This document shows positions 15,883 to 24,549 of a stretch of 64,000 bases of DNA, in pieces; the first letter of the stretch is position 1; each line of letters opens with the position of its first letter. A program made the position numbers and the translations under genes. This DNA is from JAJEEA01 sp965243615 (GTDB lineage Bacteria; Acidobacteriota; Vicinamibacteria; Vicinamibacterales; UBA8438): positions 6,386,001 to 6,450,000 of the forward strand of contig CBDEVO010000003.1 of NCBI GenBank assembly GCA_965243615.1. The letters run 5' to 3'. The notes under the pieces are model-generated. The model worked only from the letters and a program-made list of their open reading frames with translations, ran no database searches and was not told where the DNA came from.

Positions 15883-17508
15883 TCAGCGCGTCCGCGTCGG
15901 CCGGAGAATCGGCCGGCCAGCCAGCGCGCCCGTCCCGGCGCCGTCGCGTATCGCGAAGCGGCCATTGACGAGCACGTGCACCGTCCCCTCGGCGTGCTGT
16001 CTCGGCTGGTCGTAGGTGGCGCGGTCGCGGATGCGGTCGCGGTCGAACACCGCGACATCGGCGACGGCGCCCTCTCGCAGGTACCCGCGGTCGTCCACGC
16101 GCAGGAAATCGGCGGCAAGGCCGGTCATGCTGCGGACGGCGAACGGCATCGCGATGACCTGCTCGTCGAGCACGAACTGGCGGAGCTTTCGCGCGAAGGC
16201 GCCGAAGACGCGGGGGTGCGTGACGTTCTGCGCGGGGGACGGGGTGCGGCCGTCCGTGCAGGTCATCATCCAGGGCTGCGGGGCCAGGTAGCGGGTGTTC
16301 TCGATGTCGTAGAGGTCGAGGTTCATCACCGCCGCGTTGCCGTCGTCGAGGATGCGCCGCACCGTCGCGGGCACCGTCAGCCCCCACTCGTCCGCAACCA
16401 CGGCGAGGGTCCGGCCGTTCAGCTCGGGCCGCGGGTCGGCGAACAGGAGCTTCCCGGCGCCCCCGCGGATCGCCAGCATCTCCATCGTCTCGACGTCGAG
16501 CCGGCGGACGGTCTCGGGGTCGCGGAACCGCTCGAGCATCTCGTCGCGCCCGCCGTTCGAGGCCCACCGCGGAATCGTGTAGGCGGCCAGGCTCGACTGG
16601 GTGGCGGTGTAGACGTGCTGGGCCGCCGCCACCTCCACGCCCCGCGCGCGCGCCGCCTCGATCAGGCGGGCCCCGTCGGGCGCGCGGCCGTAGTTGTGCG
16701 CGCCCTGCGCGTTGAAGTGGCTGAAGATGACGCGCGCCCCTGCCTCTTCGCCGATCCGAATCGCCTCTCGTATCGAGTTCAGATAGCCGACGCCCCGGTA
16801 GCTGGCGCCGAGGTCGCGATCGTGCGTGTCGTAGATGCCGTCGAACTCGGCCGCGACCCGCGCCAGCTCGATGACCTCCTCGGTCGTCGCGTAGTAGCCC
16901 GGCACGTAGAAGAGCCCGGTCGAGAGGCCGAACGCCCCTTCGTTCATGGCCTGCCGGACGAGCGCGCGCATCTCGTCGAGCTCGGCCGGCGTGGGCGCGC
17001 GGTCGTCCACCCCCATCACCCGTTCCCGGATCTCGCCGTGACCCACGTAGGTGAACGCGTTCACCCCGATGCGGCCCTCGAGCCCGGCGAACAGCTCGGC
17101 GACGTCGGGCGTGCCCTCGCCGTCGAGCCCGATCGCCACCGTGGTGATGCCCTGATGGAGGAACGGCAGCGCGTCGCGGCCGTAGTCCTCCGTCAGCTCG
17201 GCGTGCGAGTGCATGTCGATGAAGCCCGGGGTGACCATCAGCCCCTCGACGTCGACGACCACGGCGGCGGCGAGGCCGGCCGCCGCCGCGTCGCCGATGA
17301 AGCTGATGCGCTCGCCCGTCACGCCGACGTCCTGACGGACCGGCGGCCCTCCCGAGCCGTCGTGGACGAGACCGCCGGCGAGCAGGAGGTCCGCCGCCGG
17401 CTGCGAGCGAAGGTCGGCGATCCCGGCAATCCACAGCGCGGCCACCGCCACCGCGGCCAGGAGCGCCCGGTACCGCCGGCTCATGGGAAAGTCGTTCCTG
17501 ACAGGCAT
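15883..17508 (-). CDS. Exported N-acyl-D-amino-acid deacylase-like amidohydrolase
   Basis: A 541-residue metal-dependent amidohydrolase. A signal peptide (hydrophobic stretch about residues 14-30) precedes a small beta domain, then the TIM barrel with metal-binding HSH in GFIDMHSHAE, a THDRD segment, FSHFNAQG and a late aspartate region (MTGLAADFLRVDDRGYL), followed by the usual C-terminal beta strands (GAVADVAVFDRDRI). D-aminoacylases and dihydroorotase-like relatives share this layout, so substrate is not certain. AGGA lies 7 nt before the chosen ATG; a second ATG eight codons in is possible and keeps the signal peptide. It stands alone, about 50 bp from the aspartic protease gene. Confidence 0.82.
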   Translation of the reverse strand: MPVRNDFPMSRRYRALLAAVAVAALWIAGIADLRSQPAADLLLAGGLVHDGSGGPPVRQDVGVTGERISFIGDAAAAGLAAAVVVDVEGLMVTPGFIDMHSHAELTEDYGRDALPFLHQGITTVAIGLDGEGTPDVAELFAGLEGRIGVNAFTYVGHGEIRERVMGVDDRAPTPAELDEMRALVRQAMNEGAFGLSTGLFYVPGYYATTEEVIELARVAAEFDGIYDTHDRDLGASYRGVGYLNSIREAIRIGEEAGARVIFSHFNAQGAHNYGRAPDGARLIEAARARGVEVAAAQHVYTATQSSLAAYTIPRWASNGGRDEMLERFRDPETVRRLDVETMEMLAIRGGAGKLLFADPRPELNGRTLAVVADEWGLTVPATVRRILDDGNAAVMNLDLYDIENTRYLAPQPWMMTCTDGRTPSPAQNVTHPRVFGAFARKLRQFVLDEQVIAMPFAVRSMTGLAADFLRVDDRGYLREGAVADVAVFDRDRIRDRATYDQPRQHAEGTVHVLVNGRFAIRDGAGTGALAGRPILRPTRTR

Positions 17509-17562
17509 TAGGAGGTCCTGACGGCGGTCATCCGCGGGAAGCGCGGCAGCAAGGGGCGACGA

Positions 17563-17955
17563 CTATCGGGCCGCGATCATGACCACGGCGGACGGGATGT
17601 TGGGGCTCTCGGGATTGACGGTCACTTCCTGCCTTCGCGGGTTGATCACCAAGTCCATGTCTTCCAGGGGAATGGCCCCGAGCAACACGCTCTCGCCCAG
17701 GACAAGCGCGCCGGTGAAGCAGGACCGGTTTCCGAAACCGACCTGCACCGGCCCGACATACGGCACCGAGACGCGGTTCCCGGTCGCCGTCGTCACTTCC
17801 CGCCGTTCCAGCTCCGACAGGCTCAACTGCACGGCGACATGCTCGGGAATGCGGAGCGTGATCGCCCCGGTGTCGACCAACGCCATCACCCGGAGAGCGG
17901 CCAACTCGCGGTTGCGAGGATTCGACAACTCCACTTCGGTATGTATCAGCCCCAT
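17563..17955 (-). CDS. Retropepsin-like (clan AA) aspartic protease
   Basis: A 130-residue single-domain protein. LVDTGAITLRIP carries the catalytic DTGA of retropepsins, followed after about 60 residues by a hydrophobic LLGAIPLEDMDLVI strand that mimics the psi-loop partner. One DTG per chain means an active dimer. I took the ATG starting MGLIHTEVEL; the longer frame adds an Arg/Ser-rich leader without homology. No signal peptide. Bacterial stand-alone members of this clan are poorly characterised and no substrate is suggested by the neighbours. Confidence 0.75.
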   Translation of the reverse strand: MGLIHTEVELSNPRNRELAALRVMALVDTGAITLRIPEHVAVQLSLSELERREVTTATGNRVSVPYVGPVQVGFGNRSCFTGALVLGESVLLGAIPLEDMDLVINPRRQEVTVNPESPNIPSAVVMIAAR

Positions 17956-18028
17956 GATTCGTCCCGACGGACTCTTTGGAGAATAGCACGCTGACCGTGA
18001 CCCCTCTCGCCCGAACCGCAATCGTGGT

Positions 18029-18926
18029 AACGTCATCGTCGAGGGGCGCATCGTGGCCGGCATGACCGGCTGCCAGAACTACAAGAACGACGTCTGCTTC
18101 ATCTCCGCCCACGACGCCGAGACCGGCGAGGGGTGTGGCGCACGTCGACCGTCGCCCGGCCCGGCGAGCCGGGCGGGGACACCTGGGGCGACCTGCCGCT
18201 GATGTTCCGGGCCGGCTCGGACTCGTGGATACCCGGCGCCTACGACCCCGGGACCGGGCTCACCTACTGGTCGACCTCGCAGGCCAAGCCGTGGGCGCGC
18301 ATATCGCGGGCCACCGACGGCGACGCCCTGTACACGAACAGCGTCGACCCCGCGACCGGCGCGGTGACCTACCGGCCCGACATGATCCCGGTGCACGGCG
18401 TCGAGCTGGAGTTCTGCCCTGACCTTGGGGGCGTCGGAACTGGCGGGCGAGCGCCTATCACCCCGCGACGCAGCTGCTCTACATTCCCATCCACCCCACC
18501 TGCGTCACCGGCGCCTTCACCGAGCTGCCGCAGGAGCTGGGGAACGACTACTACGCCAACCGGGGGTTCCGGGCGCGGACGCGCCGGGTGCACCCCGACA
18601 GCGCGGACTTCCCCGGCCACCTCATCGCCATGGACATCGACACCGGCGAGATCCGCTGGCGGCACTCGATGTCGTCCCGCCCGGGAGCGGCCGCCCTCGC
18701 CACCGGTGGTGGCCTCGTGGTCGGCGCCGACACCCGCCGCCATTTCTACGCACACGATGCGGCCACCGGCGAGGTCCTGTTCCGGACCCGGCTGCCCGGC
18801 TCGGTGCAGGGCTTTCCGATCACCTACGCGGTGGATGGGCGGCAGTACGTGGCGGCGCCGGTCGGCGGGAACCGGACAAACGCGGTCTACGCGTTCGCCC
18901 TGCCGGAGGAGCCTGACGCCCGGTAA
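18029..18926 (+). pseudogene. Decayed PQQ-dependent alcohol dehydrogenase
   Basis: Pieces of a quinoprotein dehydrogenase follow each other in three frames: VAGMTGCQNYKNDVCFISAH (18029-18128), then WRTSTVARPGEPGGDTWGDL to GVELEFCP (18133-18425), then YHPATQLLYIPIHPTCVTGA to the C-terminus PVGGNRTNAVYAFALP (18438-18926). The N-terminal third, including the start and first beta-propeller blades, is absent, and two frameshifts interrupt the rest. The order matches one ancestral gene, so this is a relic and not separate genes. Unlike the intact enzyme at 38387-40468 it keeps a CQN..C segment typical of alcohol-type relatives. Confidence 0.82.
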
Positions 18927-19242
18927 CGGCCGGCGGCCGGTGGGAAGATCGCGGAAATCCGCCCGGGCCGTGTCACATGACGCCGGCGCCGGCTCCGGGC
19001 GTGGACCCGGGGCCGGCGCAGCCGGCTGAACGGACGACCGTCGCCTGCCGCTCAACCGGTCCTGCCGGAACTCGCACCCTGGGAGCCCGTGGCGAGAGCC
19101 CCGCTGCCGTCGACCGGCTGCGGTGTTTCCCGGTCGCACATGCCCGATGGGCGCCCCTCGTCGCGCCTCGCCACGCGGGCGCCTCGGCAGCCGGCGGCGC
19201 TTCCGGACGCGGCGCAACGAGGGGTTCACCATGGGCCCCCGG
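18927..19242. other. Intergenic, no gene seen
   Basis: Between the PQQ dehydrogenase relic and the convergent BON-domain gene. Short frames exist but none has a recognisable family, start context or amino-acid composition that looks coding. Confidence 0.5.
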
Positions 19243-20055
19243 CTACGGCGCAGGCTCCTCGCGCTCCCTCGCGTCGATCAGCTCCTGCCGGGTCTCGAGC
19301 TCGTTGATCACCCGGACCACCCCGAAGGTCCGGCGGGCGGTGCTCTCCGCGAGAATCCGGTCCGCCCGGTCGAAGACCACGCCCTTCAGGGTCACGTAGC
19401 CGTTCTTGACGATGATCGACATCCGGGGCGCGAGCCCGAGGTAACGGTCGAACTGCGGGTGGCCGAAGAGCGCGCGGGCGATGCGGTGGCGCAGTTGCTC
19501 GTCGTGGATGCCCGGCGATAGGACCTCGAGCTCGTCGACGATCGCCTGCACCCCGCGCACCTTCGAGATGCGCTCGTAGAGGTCGGCCGGCTTGTCGGGA
19601 CGCGCGGTGACGTCGCCGCGCAGCGTCACCACGCCGTCCTCGACGGTGACGTCCACGTAGTCGAACACCGAGTAGTAGGGGTAGCGAACGATGGCCTGCC
19701 CCACCGCGTTGCCGAGCTCCTTGTCGTTCTCGGGCGTGCCGATGATCAGATCGCTCATGACGTCGCGGACGCCGTCGGTCCCCCGCGCCCGCTCGATCGC
19801 CCATTCCTTGTCCCAGAGCGTCGCGAGGGTGCCGGCGAGGGTGACCTCGCCGCCGCGCACGCTGACCTCGACGCGGTCCGCCACCGCCGCCTCGTCCGCG
19901 AGCCGCCGCTCCACCGCGTGCCGCAGCGCGTCGTCCGTGTCGTTCGCCGCCGCGCCCGTCGCGGCCAGCGTCAACGCCAGCGTGAACGCGAGCATACCCG
20001 CCGTCGTCCCCGCGATACCCACTCGACCCACTCGCCTGCGAACCGTCGCTGTCAT
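19243..20055 (-). CDS. Exported protein with three BON domains
   Basis: A 270-residue protein with a signal peptide (hydrophobic core about residues 16-35, ending ATGAAA). Three BON repeats follow: about 40-110 (VEVSVRGGEVTLAGTLATLW), about 112-185 (VDVTVEDGVVTLRGDVTARP) and about 190-260 (MSIIVKNGYVTLKGVVFDRA), each ending in a GVR/VVRVIN-like helix. BON domains occur in OsmY-type periplasmic stress proteins and bind membranes. GGAGGA lies 7 nt before the ATG. A good sigma-54 type -24/-12 sequence is about 100 bp upstream, which would fit stress control. Confidence 0.88.
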   Translation of the reverse strand: MTATVRRRVGRVGIAGTTAGMLAFTLALTLAATGAAANDTDDALRHAVERRLADEAAVADRVEVSVRGGEVTLAGTLATLWDKEWAIERARGTDGVRDVMSDLIIGTPENDKELGNAVGQAIVRYPYYSVFDYVDVTVEDGVVTLRGDVTARPDKPADLYERISKVRGVQAIVDELEVLSPGIHDEQLRHRIARALFGHPQFDRYLGLAPRMSIIVKNGYVTLKGVVFDRADRILAESTARRTFGVVRVINELETRQELIDAREREEPAP

Positions 20056-20152
20056 GGTCTTTCCTCCGATTCCTCCGAGACATCGCAACCGCCGCGACCG
20101 ACCGGCGGGCGGAGCCCCCCGACCCGCGACGGCGTTCCTGACAGGAATCAGA

Positions 20153-20169
20153 AGCATGAAGTGTGCCAA
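20153..20169 (-). promoter_or_regulatory. Candidate sigma-54 (-24/-12) promoter for the BON gene
   Basis: TTGGCAC-N5-ATGCT reads toward the BON gene, with the diagnostic GG and GC pairs separated by exactly 10 bases. It sits in a locally AT-rich island (about 20150-20230). No sigma-54 activator gene lies in the window, so the call rests on the motif alone. Confidence 0.4.
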
Positions 20170-20329
20170 TTCTGGCGTGGAGGTACTAATCTTCGTATCC
20201 CACTGCAACCAAGGGATTTCATCGGATGGCCACGCTACCTCGGAGTGCGGAACGTCCTCACGAGTGGACACTCCGCGCACCGACCGGAGGCCGTGCCGGC
20301 CCCGCCCCCGGCTCGACGCCGGCGTCCGG

Positions 20330-20446
20330 CAGTGGTCGGGCGACTCGCGCGGCCGCTGGGAGGGCGACCCCTCGTCATCGAGACCCGAGATTTCGACGCC
20401 AAGCGCCGCTGGCGCAACACCACCGAGGGCGCGCGGCTCGTGAGAC
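20330..20446 (+). pseudogene. Fragment of the GRWEGDTLVVE secreted-protein family
   Basis: QWSGDSRGRWEGD is followed, after loss of one base near 20369, by LVIETRDFDAKRRWRNTTEG. This matches WLGDARGRWEGDTLVVEIRNF in the VOC fusion protein and the equivalent segment of its paralogue at 45149-45949. Only about 40 codons survive, without start or stop. The rest of 20056-20558 shows nothing else coding. Confidence 0.65.
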
Positions 20447-20558
20447 CGCAGGCGACGCCCTCCGGGCAGGGAGTCTTGCCCCGTAGGACGGCGCGGACTC
20501 CGGGTAGGGTTGGTTGGGGCGCCAGTGGAGTCGCAGGCGACGATTGGCGGACCAAGCC

Positions 20559-20828
20559 TCAGGCGGGTGCCGCCGAGCCGATGGCCTCGACGAGCGGCGC
20601 GGCCGGGGGGACCAGGCGCCTGGCGTACACCAGGCATGCACGAATGTCGTCGGGCTCCAGCCACGGGTAGCCCTGGAAGAGGACCTCAGGCGTATCGCCG
20701 GCCGCCAACATCCCGAGTACGTGCTCGACGGCCAGACGGCGGTTCCGGATGATCGGCTTGCCGCCGAATACGTCGGGGTTCGAGGTGATTCGACGAAGGA
20801 GATCGGCTTCGCTCGCAGGATGAGTCAC
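20559..20828 (-). CDS. DUF433 (VapB-type antitoxin-like) protein
   Basis: An 89-residue DUF433 protein: ITSNPDVFGGKPIIRNRRLAVEHVL then EVLFQGYPWLEPDDIRACLVYA, the winged-helix-like core of the family. DUF433 proteins commonly act as putative antitoxins beside PIN-domain or DUF5615 toxins, but none follows here. The GTG start overlaps the stop of the HicB-like gene by 4 nt, so the two are translationally coupled. The C-terminus is Ala/Pro-rich. Confidence 0.8.
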   Translation of the reverse strand: MTHPASEADLLRRITSNPDVFGGKPIIRNRRLAVEHVLGMLAAGDTPEVLFQGYPWLEPDDIRACLVYARRLVPPAAPLVEAIGSAAPA

Positions 20829-21070
20829 ACTGCCACCTTCGGGATCATGCTACCCCATCCGGCAGAAGCGATCCGTGGCCGACGCGGCTCGACGCCGTCT
20901 TCCCGGCACATGTCGAGAAACACCCGGAGCGACGTCTCGCCCTCGCTCCTCAGCCCGGCGATGCCCCGCGCATAGAAGTCCGCGCCCCCGTTCAGACCGA
21001 CGAACTCGCCGCGAAACAGGTCTATGTCGCGGTCGAACCGTATGACCACCCGGTAGCCCTCGATCTCCAT
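20825..21070 (-). CDS. HicB-like antitoxin-family protein
   Basis: An 81-residue protein matching the partial-RNase-H-fold HicB family: EGYRVVIRFDRDIDLFRGEF, GLNGGADFYARG, GLRSEGETSLRVFLDMCRED. Classical HicB proteins pair with a HicA toxin and often add a DNA-binding tail; both are absent here and the partner position is taken by DUF433. I took the ATG at 21070 with GGA 7 nt upstream; the upstream extension has no homology. A canonical hicAB pair lies 6.5 kb away (27197-27825). Confidence 0.75.
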   Translation of the reverse strand: MEIEGYRVVIRFDRDIDLFRGEFVGLNGGADFYARGIAGLRSEGETSLRVFLDMCREDGVEPRRPRIASAGWGSMIPKVAV

Positions 21071-21104
21071 CGTGTCTTCCTGGCGCCGTTCCAGCAAGTC
21101 TACT

Positions 21105-21600
21105 CCGCCTGCAGGGCCTGCCGGGGATCCGTCCGGGGTCGCCGCGGGTCCGAACGACGAGCGCGCGCGATGACGAAGCCATGCCGGCCGTGGCGGCATC
21201 GGACGCGGCCTGAGCGATGGGCAGGTAGTACTGCGGGATGGGTTCCAACACCAGGCCTCGCTCGACCGGCGTCTCCACGACCCTTACGACCGTCGCCCCG
21301 TCGGTGTCTTCGCCACCCACGAACAGGCGCCCGCCGATGGCGCGGCGACCGGGCCACGCCCGCCGTGCGAACTCCGTGTTGACCACCGCGACCCTCTGCG
21401 CACCCCCGCCGTCTCGCTCGAGGAAGCCACGGCCGTCACGGATGGCGAGGCCCGCCACCCGGAAGAAACCCGGTGTCACGAAGCTCACGTAGGGTCCCTC
21501 CCCCGGGGGAAGGCTGTCGAGCCCGGCGACCCGAACGTCGATCGCCATGCGGCTGGACCGAGGCGTGGAGTTCGTCTGGGCTACCCCCGGACGTCAGGGA
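21105..21600 (-). pseudogene. Relic of an ADOP/MacB-type ABC permease
   Basis: The translation GPYVSFVTPGFFRVAGLAIR then DGRGFLERDGG, RVAVVNTEFARRAWPG, IGGRLFVG, YYLPIAQA and ALVVRTRGDPGR is the periplasmic core (MacB_PCD) of the acidobacterial duplicated orphan permease family. A full member is about 800 residues with eight to ten helices; only about 150 remain, with no transmembrane helices, and the 3' end shifts frame. Upstream fragments (about 21550-21600) continue the similarity weakly. The family supports the acidobacterial assignment. Confidence 0.75.
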
Positions 21601-21639
21601 GCGCGCGGGCCGCGATGCCCGCCCCCCTCGCCGTGCTTT

Positions 21640-21687
21640 CATCGCCATGCCGTTCGGCACGCAGAAGGCGCCGAAGCGGCGGACGGG
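21640..21687 (-). pseudogene. Micro-fragment of a DUF1552 gene
   Basis: PVRRFGAFCVPNGMAMK in an otherwise uninformative frame matches the post-signal segment of the intact DUF1552 protein at 34739-36073 (GMRRFGVVYVPNGMAME). It is only 16 codons long, with no start or downstream domain, between the ADOP relic and the DUF4143 ATPase gene. Short length keeps confidence moderate. Confidence 0.5.
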
Positions 21688-21755
21688 AGCGGCGGCGCGG
21701 TTCGGGACGCGGGGGCCTCCGGCCACGGAACGCTGCGGTCGGGCGCGGCGACGGG

Positions 21756-23081
21756 TCAGCCCCCGTCCTCCAGCAGCCAGCGGGCGGCCGGGGCCCAGGC
21801 GATGCGATCGGGAAGCGGGCGTGGCGGCGGAGAAGCGTCGAGGGTCACGAGCAGGAGGCGCGCGTCATCGTGGGCCCGGCCCGCCGACCGGAGCGCGCGC
21901 AGCTCCCGCTCCCAGGTCGCGTCGTCGGCGGTGTCGAGACAGACCTGCACGAGCAGCGGCGCTTCTCCCGCCCGCTGCGCGAAGAAGTCGACCTCCCACC
22001 CCTCGGCCGTGCGCAAGTAGGAGACGGTCCAGCCGCGACGCTCCAGCTCCAGGAGGACGGCGGTCTCCAGGGCGCGGCCCTGATGGCTGCGGCCGCTCCG
22101 TGCGAACAGCGAGATCAGCCCCGGGTCCACGGGATAGGCCTTGCGGGGATTGACCATCCTCTGCCGTTCCGAGGCGGCGTGCAGGGAGACGGTGCGGACG
22201 AGGAAGGCGTCCTCCAGGTAGCCGAGGTACGCGTGCAGGGTGTCCTTGCCGACCCGCACCCCCTGCGAGCGCAGGGTGTCGTAGTGCTTCTTGACCGAGA
22301 AGGCGCCGCCCGGGTGCGCCAGCAACTGCCGCTGCAGCCAGCGCAGCGCGAGGGGATTGGTGACCGCGTACCGGTCGATGACGTCGCGCAGGACGACGAC
22401 GTCGACGTAGCCGCCGAGCAGTGCGTTCCGATCGAGGGGGTGCGCGCCCTGGGCCTCGGGAAAGCCCCCGTCGACGAGATAGCGCCGCAGGCGCCCGTCG
22501 AGGACCGCCGACTGCCGCGTCCCCGTCCCCGCGCCGGCGCGCGCCGGCGGCTCGTCCCCCGCGTGCCGCAACGCCTCCCGGAAGCTGAAGGGATGGACCA
22601 GCACCTCCATCGCCCGGCCGCGCAGGCTGGTCGCCACCTCCCGGCTCAGGAGTCGGGCCGACGAGCCGGTGGCGAAGAACTCGACGCCGCCGGTGTCCAT
22701 CAGGCGGCGGACCAGCCCCTCCCATCCCGGCACGACCTGGACCTCATCCAGGTATACGGTGACCCCGTCCGCGCCCTGGAGGTGCGGGAACCGGCGGACG
22801 TGTTCCTCCAGCAGCCAGCCGAGGTCGGCGACGGTGAGACCCGCGAGCCGCTCGTCCTCGAGCAGCAGCATCAACTGGGACTCGGGAAGGGCGCCCGCGG
22901 CGAGACGTGCGGCCCGGCGCTGCGCCAGAAACGACGTCTTGCCGCTGCGCCGCACGCCGATCACCGCGAACGCCTTGCCGGGGATGGCGGGAAGACGCAC
23001 GTCCCGTCGGGTCAGACGCCGGCGCGGGGCGGCCAGCGACTCCTCAAGCTTGGCGCGCAGGGTCTCGCGGGATATTGTCAC
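21756..23081 (-). CDS. AAA ATPase with DUF4143 domain
   Basis: A 441-residue ATPase. The Walker A motif GVRRSGKTS is near residue 42, the Walker B YLDEVQVVPGWE near 111, and an arginine-containing GSSARLLSREVATSLRGRAMEVLVHPFSF segment follows, all typical of AAA_14. The C-terminal half is DUF4143, a restriction-endonuclease-like fold: VRTVSLH, NPRKAYPVDPGL, GRALETAVLLELERRG, GWEVDFFAQ and LLVQVCLD. These stand-alone ATPases are widespread with unknown function and sporadic distribution. The only start is a GTG inside a 33-bp perfect inverted repeat, without a ribosome binding site, which suggests a near-leaderless, operator-controlled message. Confidence 0.85.
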   Translation of the reverse strand: MTISRETLRAKLEESLAAPRRRLTRRDVRLPAIPGKAFAVIGVRRSGKTSFLAQRRAARLAAGALPESQLMLLLEDERLAGLTVADLGWLLEEHVRRFPHLQGADGVTVYLDEVQVVPGWEGLVRRLMDTGGVEFFATGSSARLLSREVATSLRGRAMEVLVHPFSFREALRHAGDEPPARAGAGTGTRQSAVLDGRLRRYLVDGGFPEAQGAHPLDRNALLGGYVDVVVLRDVIDRYAVTNPLALRWLQRQLLAHPGGAFSVKKHYDTLRSQGVRVGKDTLHAYLGYLEDAFLVRTVSLHAASERQRMVNPRKAYPVDPGLISLFARSGRSHQGRALETAVLLELERRGWTVSYLRTAEGWEVDFFAQRAGEAPLLVQVCLDTADDATWERELRALRSAGRAHDDARLLLVTLDASPPPRPLPDRIAWAPAARWLLEDGG

Positions 23082-23101
23082 TACAGGAGTGACAATATCC
23101 C
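23069..23101. promoter_or_regulatory. 33-bp inverted repeat over the ATPase start codon
   Basis: Two 14-base arms (GGGATATTGTCACT and its complement) are separated by ACAGG. The minus-strand GTG start of the DUF4143 ATPase lies in one arm, and a weak promoter (TTTACA, about 17 bp, ATATTG) overlaps the other. A dimeric repressor bound here would block both transcription and initiation. As RNA it would form a hairpin hiding the start. Confidence 0.6.
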
Positions 23102-23163
23102 TGAATTGGTCACTGTGTAAAGGACAAACCGCAGGGCCGTGGCGACCGCCCCGGCCCTCTCGA

Positions 23164-24549
23164 TCAGCCGTCCGACGTCAGCGACAGCGGCTCGAGGTCG
23201 ACGCGGCCGGTGCTGTCGCCGAAGCGGTCGGCCGGCACCCCCGCCTTGTCGAGCAGGCCCAGGAGCAGGTTGGCCATCGGGGTCAGCTCGGGGAACTTGA
23301 TGTGGCGGCCGCCGCGCAGCCGGCCCGCCCCGCCCCCGACGAGGACCAGGGGCAGGTTCTTGTGGTCGTGGAGGTTGCCGTTGCTCATGCCGCTGCCGTG
23401 CAGGACCATCGAGTGGTCGAGCAGCGACCCGTCGCCGTCGGGGCTCGCGGCCAGCTTGTCGACGAAGTACGAGAGCAGCGCGACGTGGTAGGCGTTGATC
23501 TTGCCGATGGCCGCGATCTTCTCGGGGTTGTCCTGGTGGTGGGACACGGCGTGGTGCCCCTCGTTGACGCCGATCCAGGGGAACGTGCGCGCGCTCTGCT
23601 CGCGCCCGAGCTGCAGGCTGAAGACGCGGGTGATGTCGGCCTGCCAGGTCAGGAGCAGGAGGTCGAACAGCAGCCGGGCGTGCTCGTCGTAGGTCTCGGG
23701 AATGCCGACGGGCCGGTCGGGCAGGGCGAGGGCCGACTCGCCGGCCTGGGCCTCCGCGCGCTGGATGCGACGCTCGACCTCGCGCACCGCGTCGACGTAC
23801 TGGTCGACCCGCGCGCGGTCGCCGGGGCCGAGGCTGCGCACGAGCCGCGCCATGTCGTCGGAGACCGAGTCGAGGATGCTGCGGTCGCGCCGCATCTCGG
23901 CCCGCCGCTCGTCGGCGGTGCCGCCGTCGCCGAAGAGCCGCTCGAACACCATCCGCGGGTTGTTCTCCATCGGCAGCGGCGTGGTCGGCGACGACCACGA
24001 CAGGGTGTTGACGTAGACGCAGTTGTAGCCGTTGTCGCAGTTGCCGACGAGGAAGCTGTTCTCCAGGGTCAGCTCGAGCGACGGCAGGCGGGTGTCGCGG
24101 CACAGCTCGCGCGCCGCGATCTGGTCGACGGTGGTGGCGAGCCGGACGTCGGCGCCCTCGGTCATCTTGGGCCGCGCCGCGCTCAGCCAGCTCGCGTTCG
24201 AGCGGGTGTGCTCGGCGTTGCCGTCGGTGCCGTTGCCCTGCGCGTTCTTGTGCTCCATGTTGGTGAGCACCAGCGTCTGGTGCTGCACCGGCGCGAGCTG
24301 CTGCAGGATCGGCGAGAGCTCGAGCGCGCCGCCCTCGCCCGGCGGCGTCCACTGGTTCTGGCCCCCGGGCGCCCACGTCACCGAGCCGTGCGGGAAGTAG
24401 ATGAACCCGAGCCGGCGCACCGGGTTGGCCGAGGTCTTGGCGGCGGCGGTCAGGGCCGGCACCATCGCGTCGAGCAACGGCAGGGCCAGGGTGGCCCCCA
24501 TCCCCCGGATGAACGTCCGTCGAGGCAGATGCGTCTTGGTGATGATCAT
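23164..24549 (-). CDS. Tat-exported DUF1552 protein (module A)
   Basis: A 461-residue protein. The N-terminus LPRRTFIRGMGATLALPLL is a Tat-type signal sequence. The body has the DUF1552 landmarks IYFPHGSVTWAPGG, SPILQQLAPVQHQTLVLTNME, TTVDQIAARELC, SLELTLENS, MENNPRMVFERLFG, SILDSVSDDM and LDHSMVLHGSGMSNGN. DUF1552 proteins have no proven function but almost always sit beside Planctomycete-type cytochromes; here the ATG overlaps that gene's stop by ATGA. Paralogous to the protein at 34739-36073. Confidence 0.87.
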   Translation of the reverse strand: MIITKTHLPRRTFIRGMGATLALPLLDAMVPALTAAAKTSANPVRRLGFIYFPHGSVTWAPGGQNQWTPPGEGGALELSPILQQLAPVQHQTLVLTNMEHKNAQGNGTDGNAEHTRSNASWLSAARPKMTEGADVRLATTVDQIAARELCRDTRLPSLELTLENSFLVGNCDNGYNCVYVNTLSWSSPTTPLPMENNPRMVFERLFGDGGTADERRAEMRRDRSILDSVSDDMARLVRSLGPGDRARVDQYVDAVREVERRIQRAEAQAGESALALPDRPVGIPETYDEHARLLFDLLLLTWQADITRVFSLQLGREQSARTFPWIGVNEGHHAVSHHQDNPEKIAAIGKINAYHVALLSYFVDKLAASPDGDGSLLDHSMVLHGSGMSNGNLHDHKNLPLVLVGGGAGRLRGGRHIKFPELTPMANLLLGLLDKAGVPADRFGDSTGRVDLEPLSLTSDG

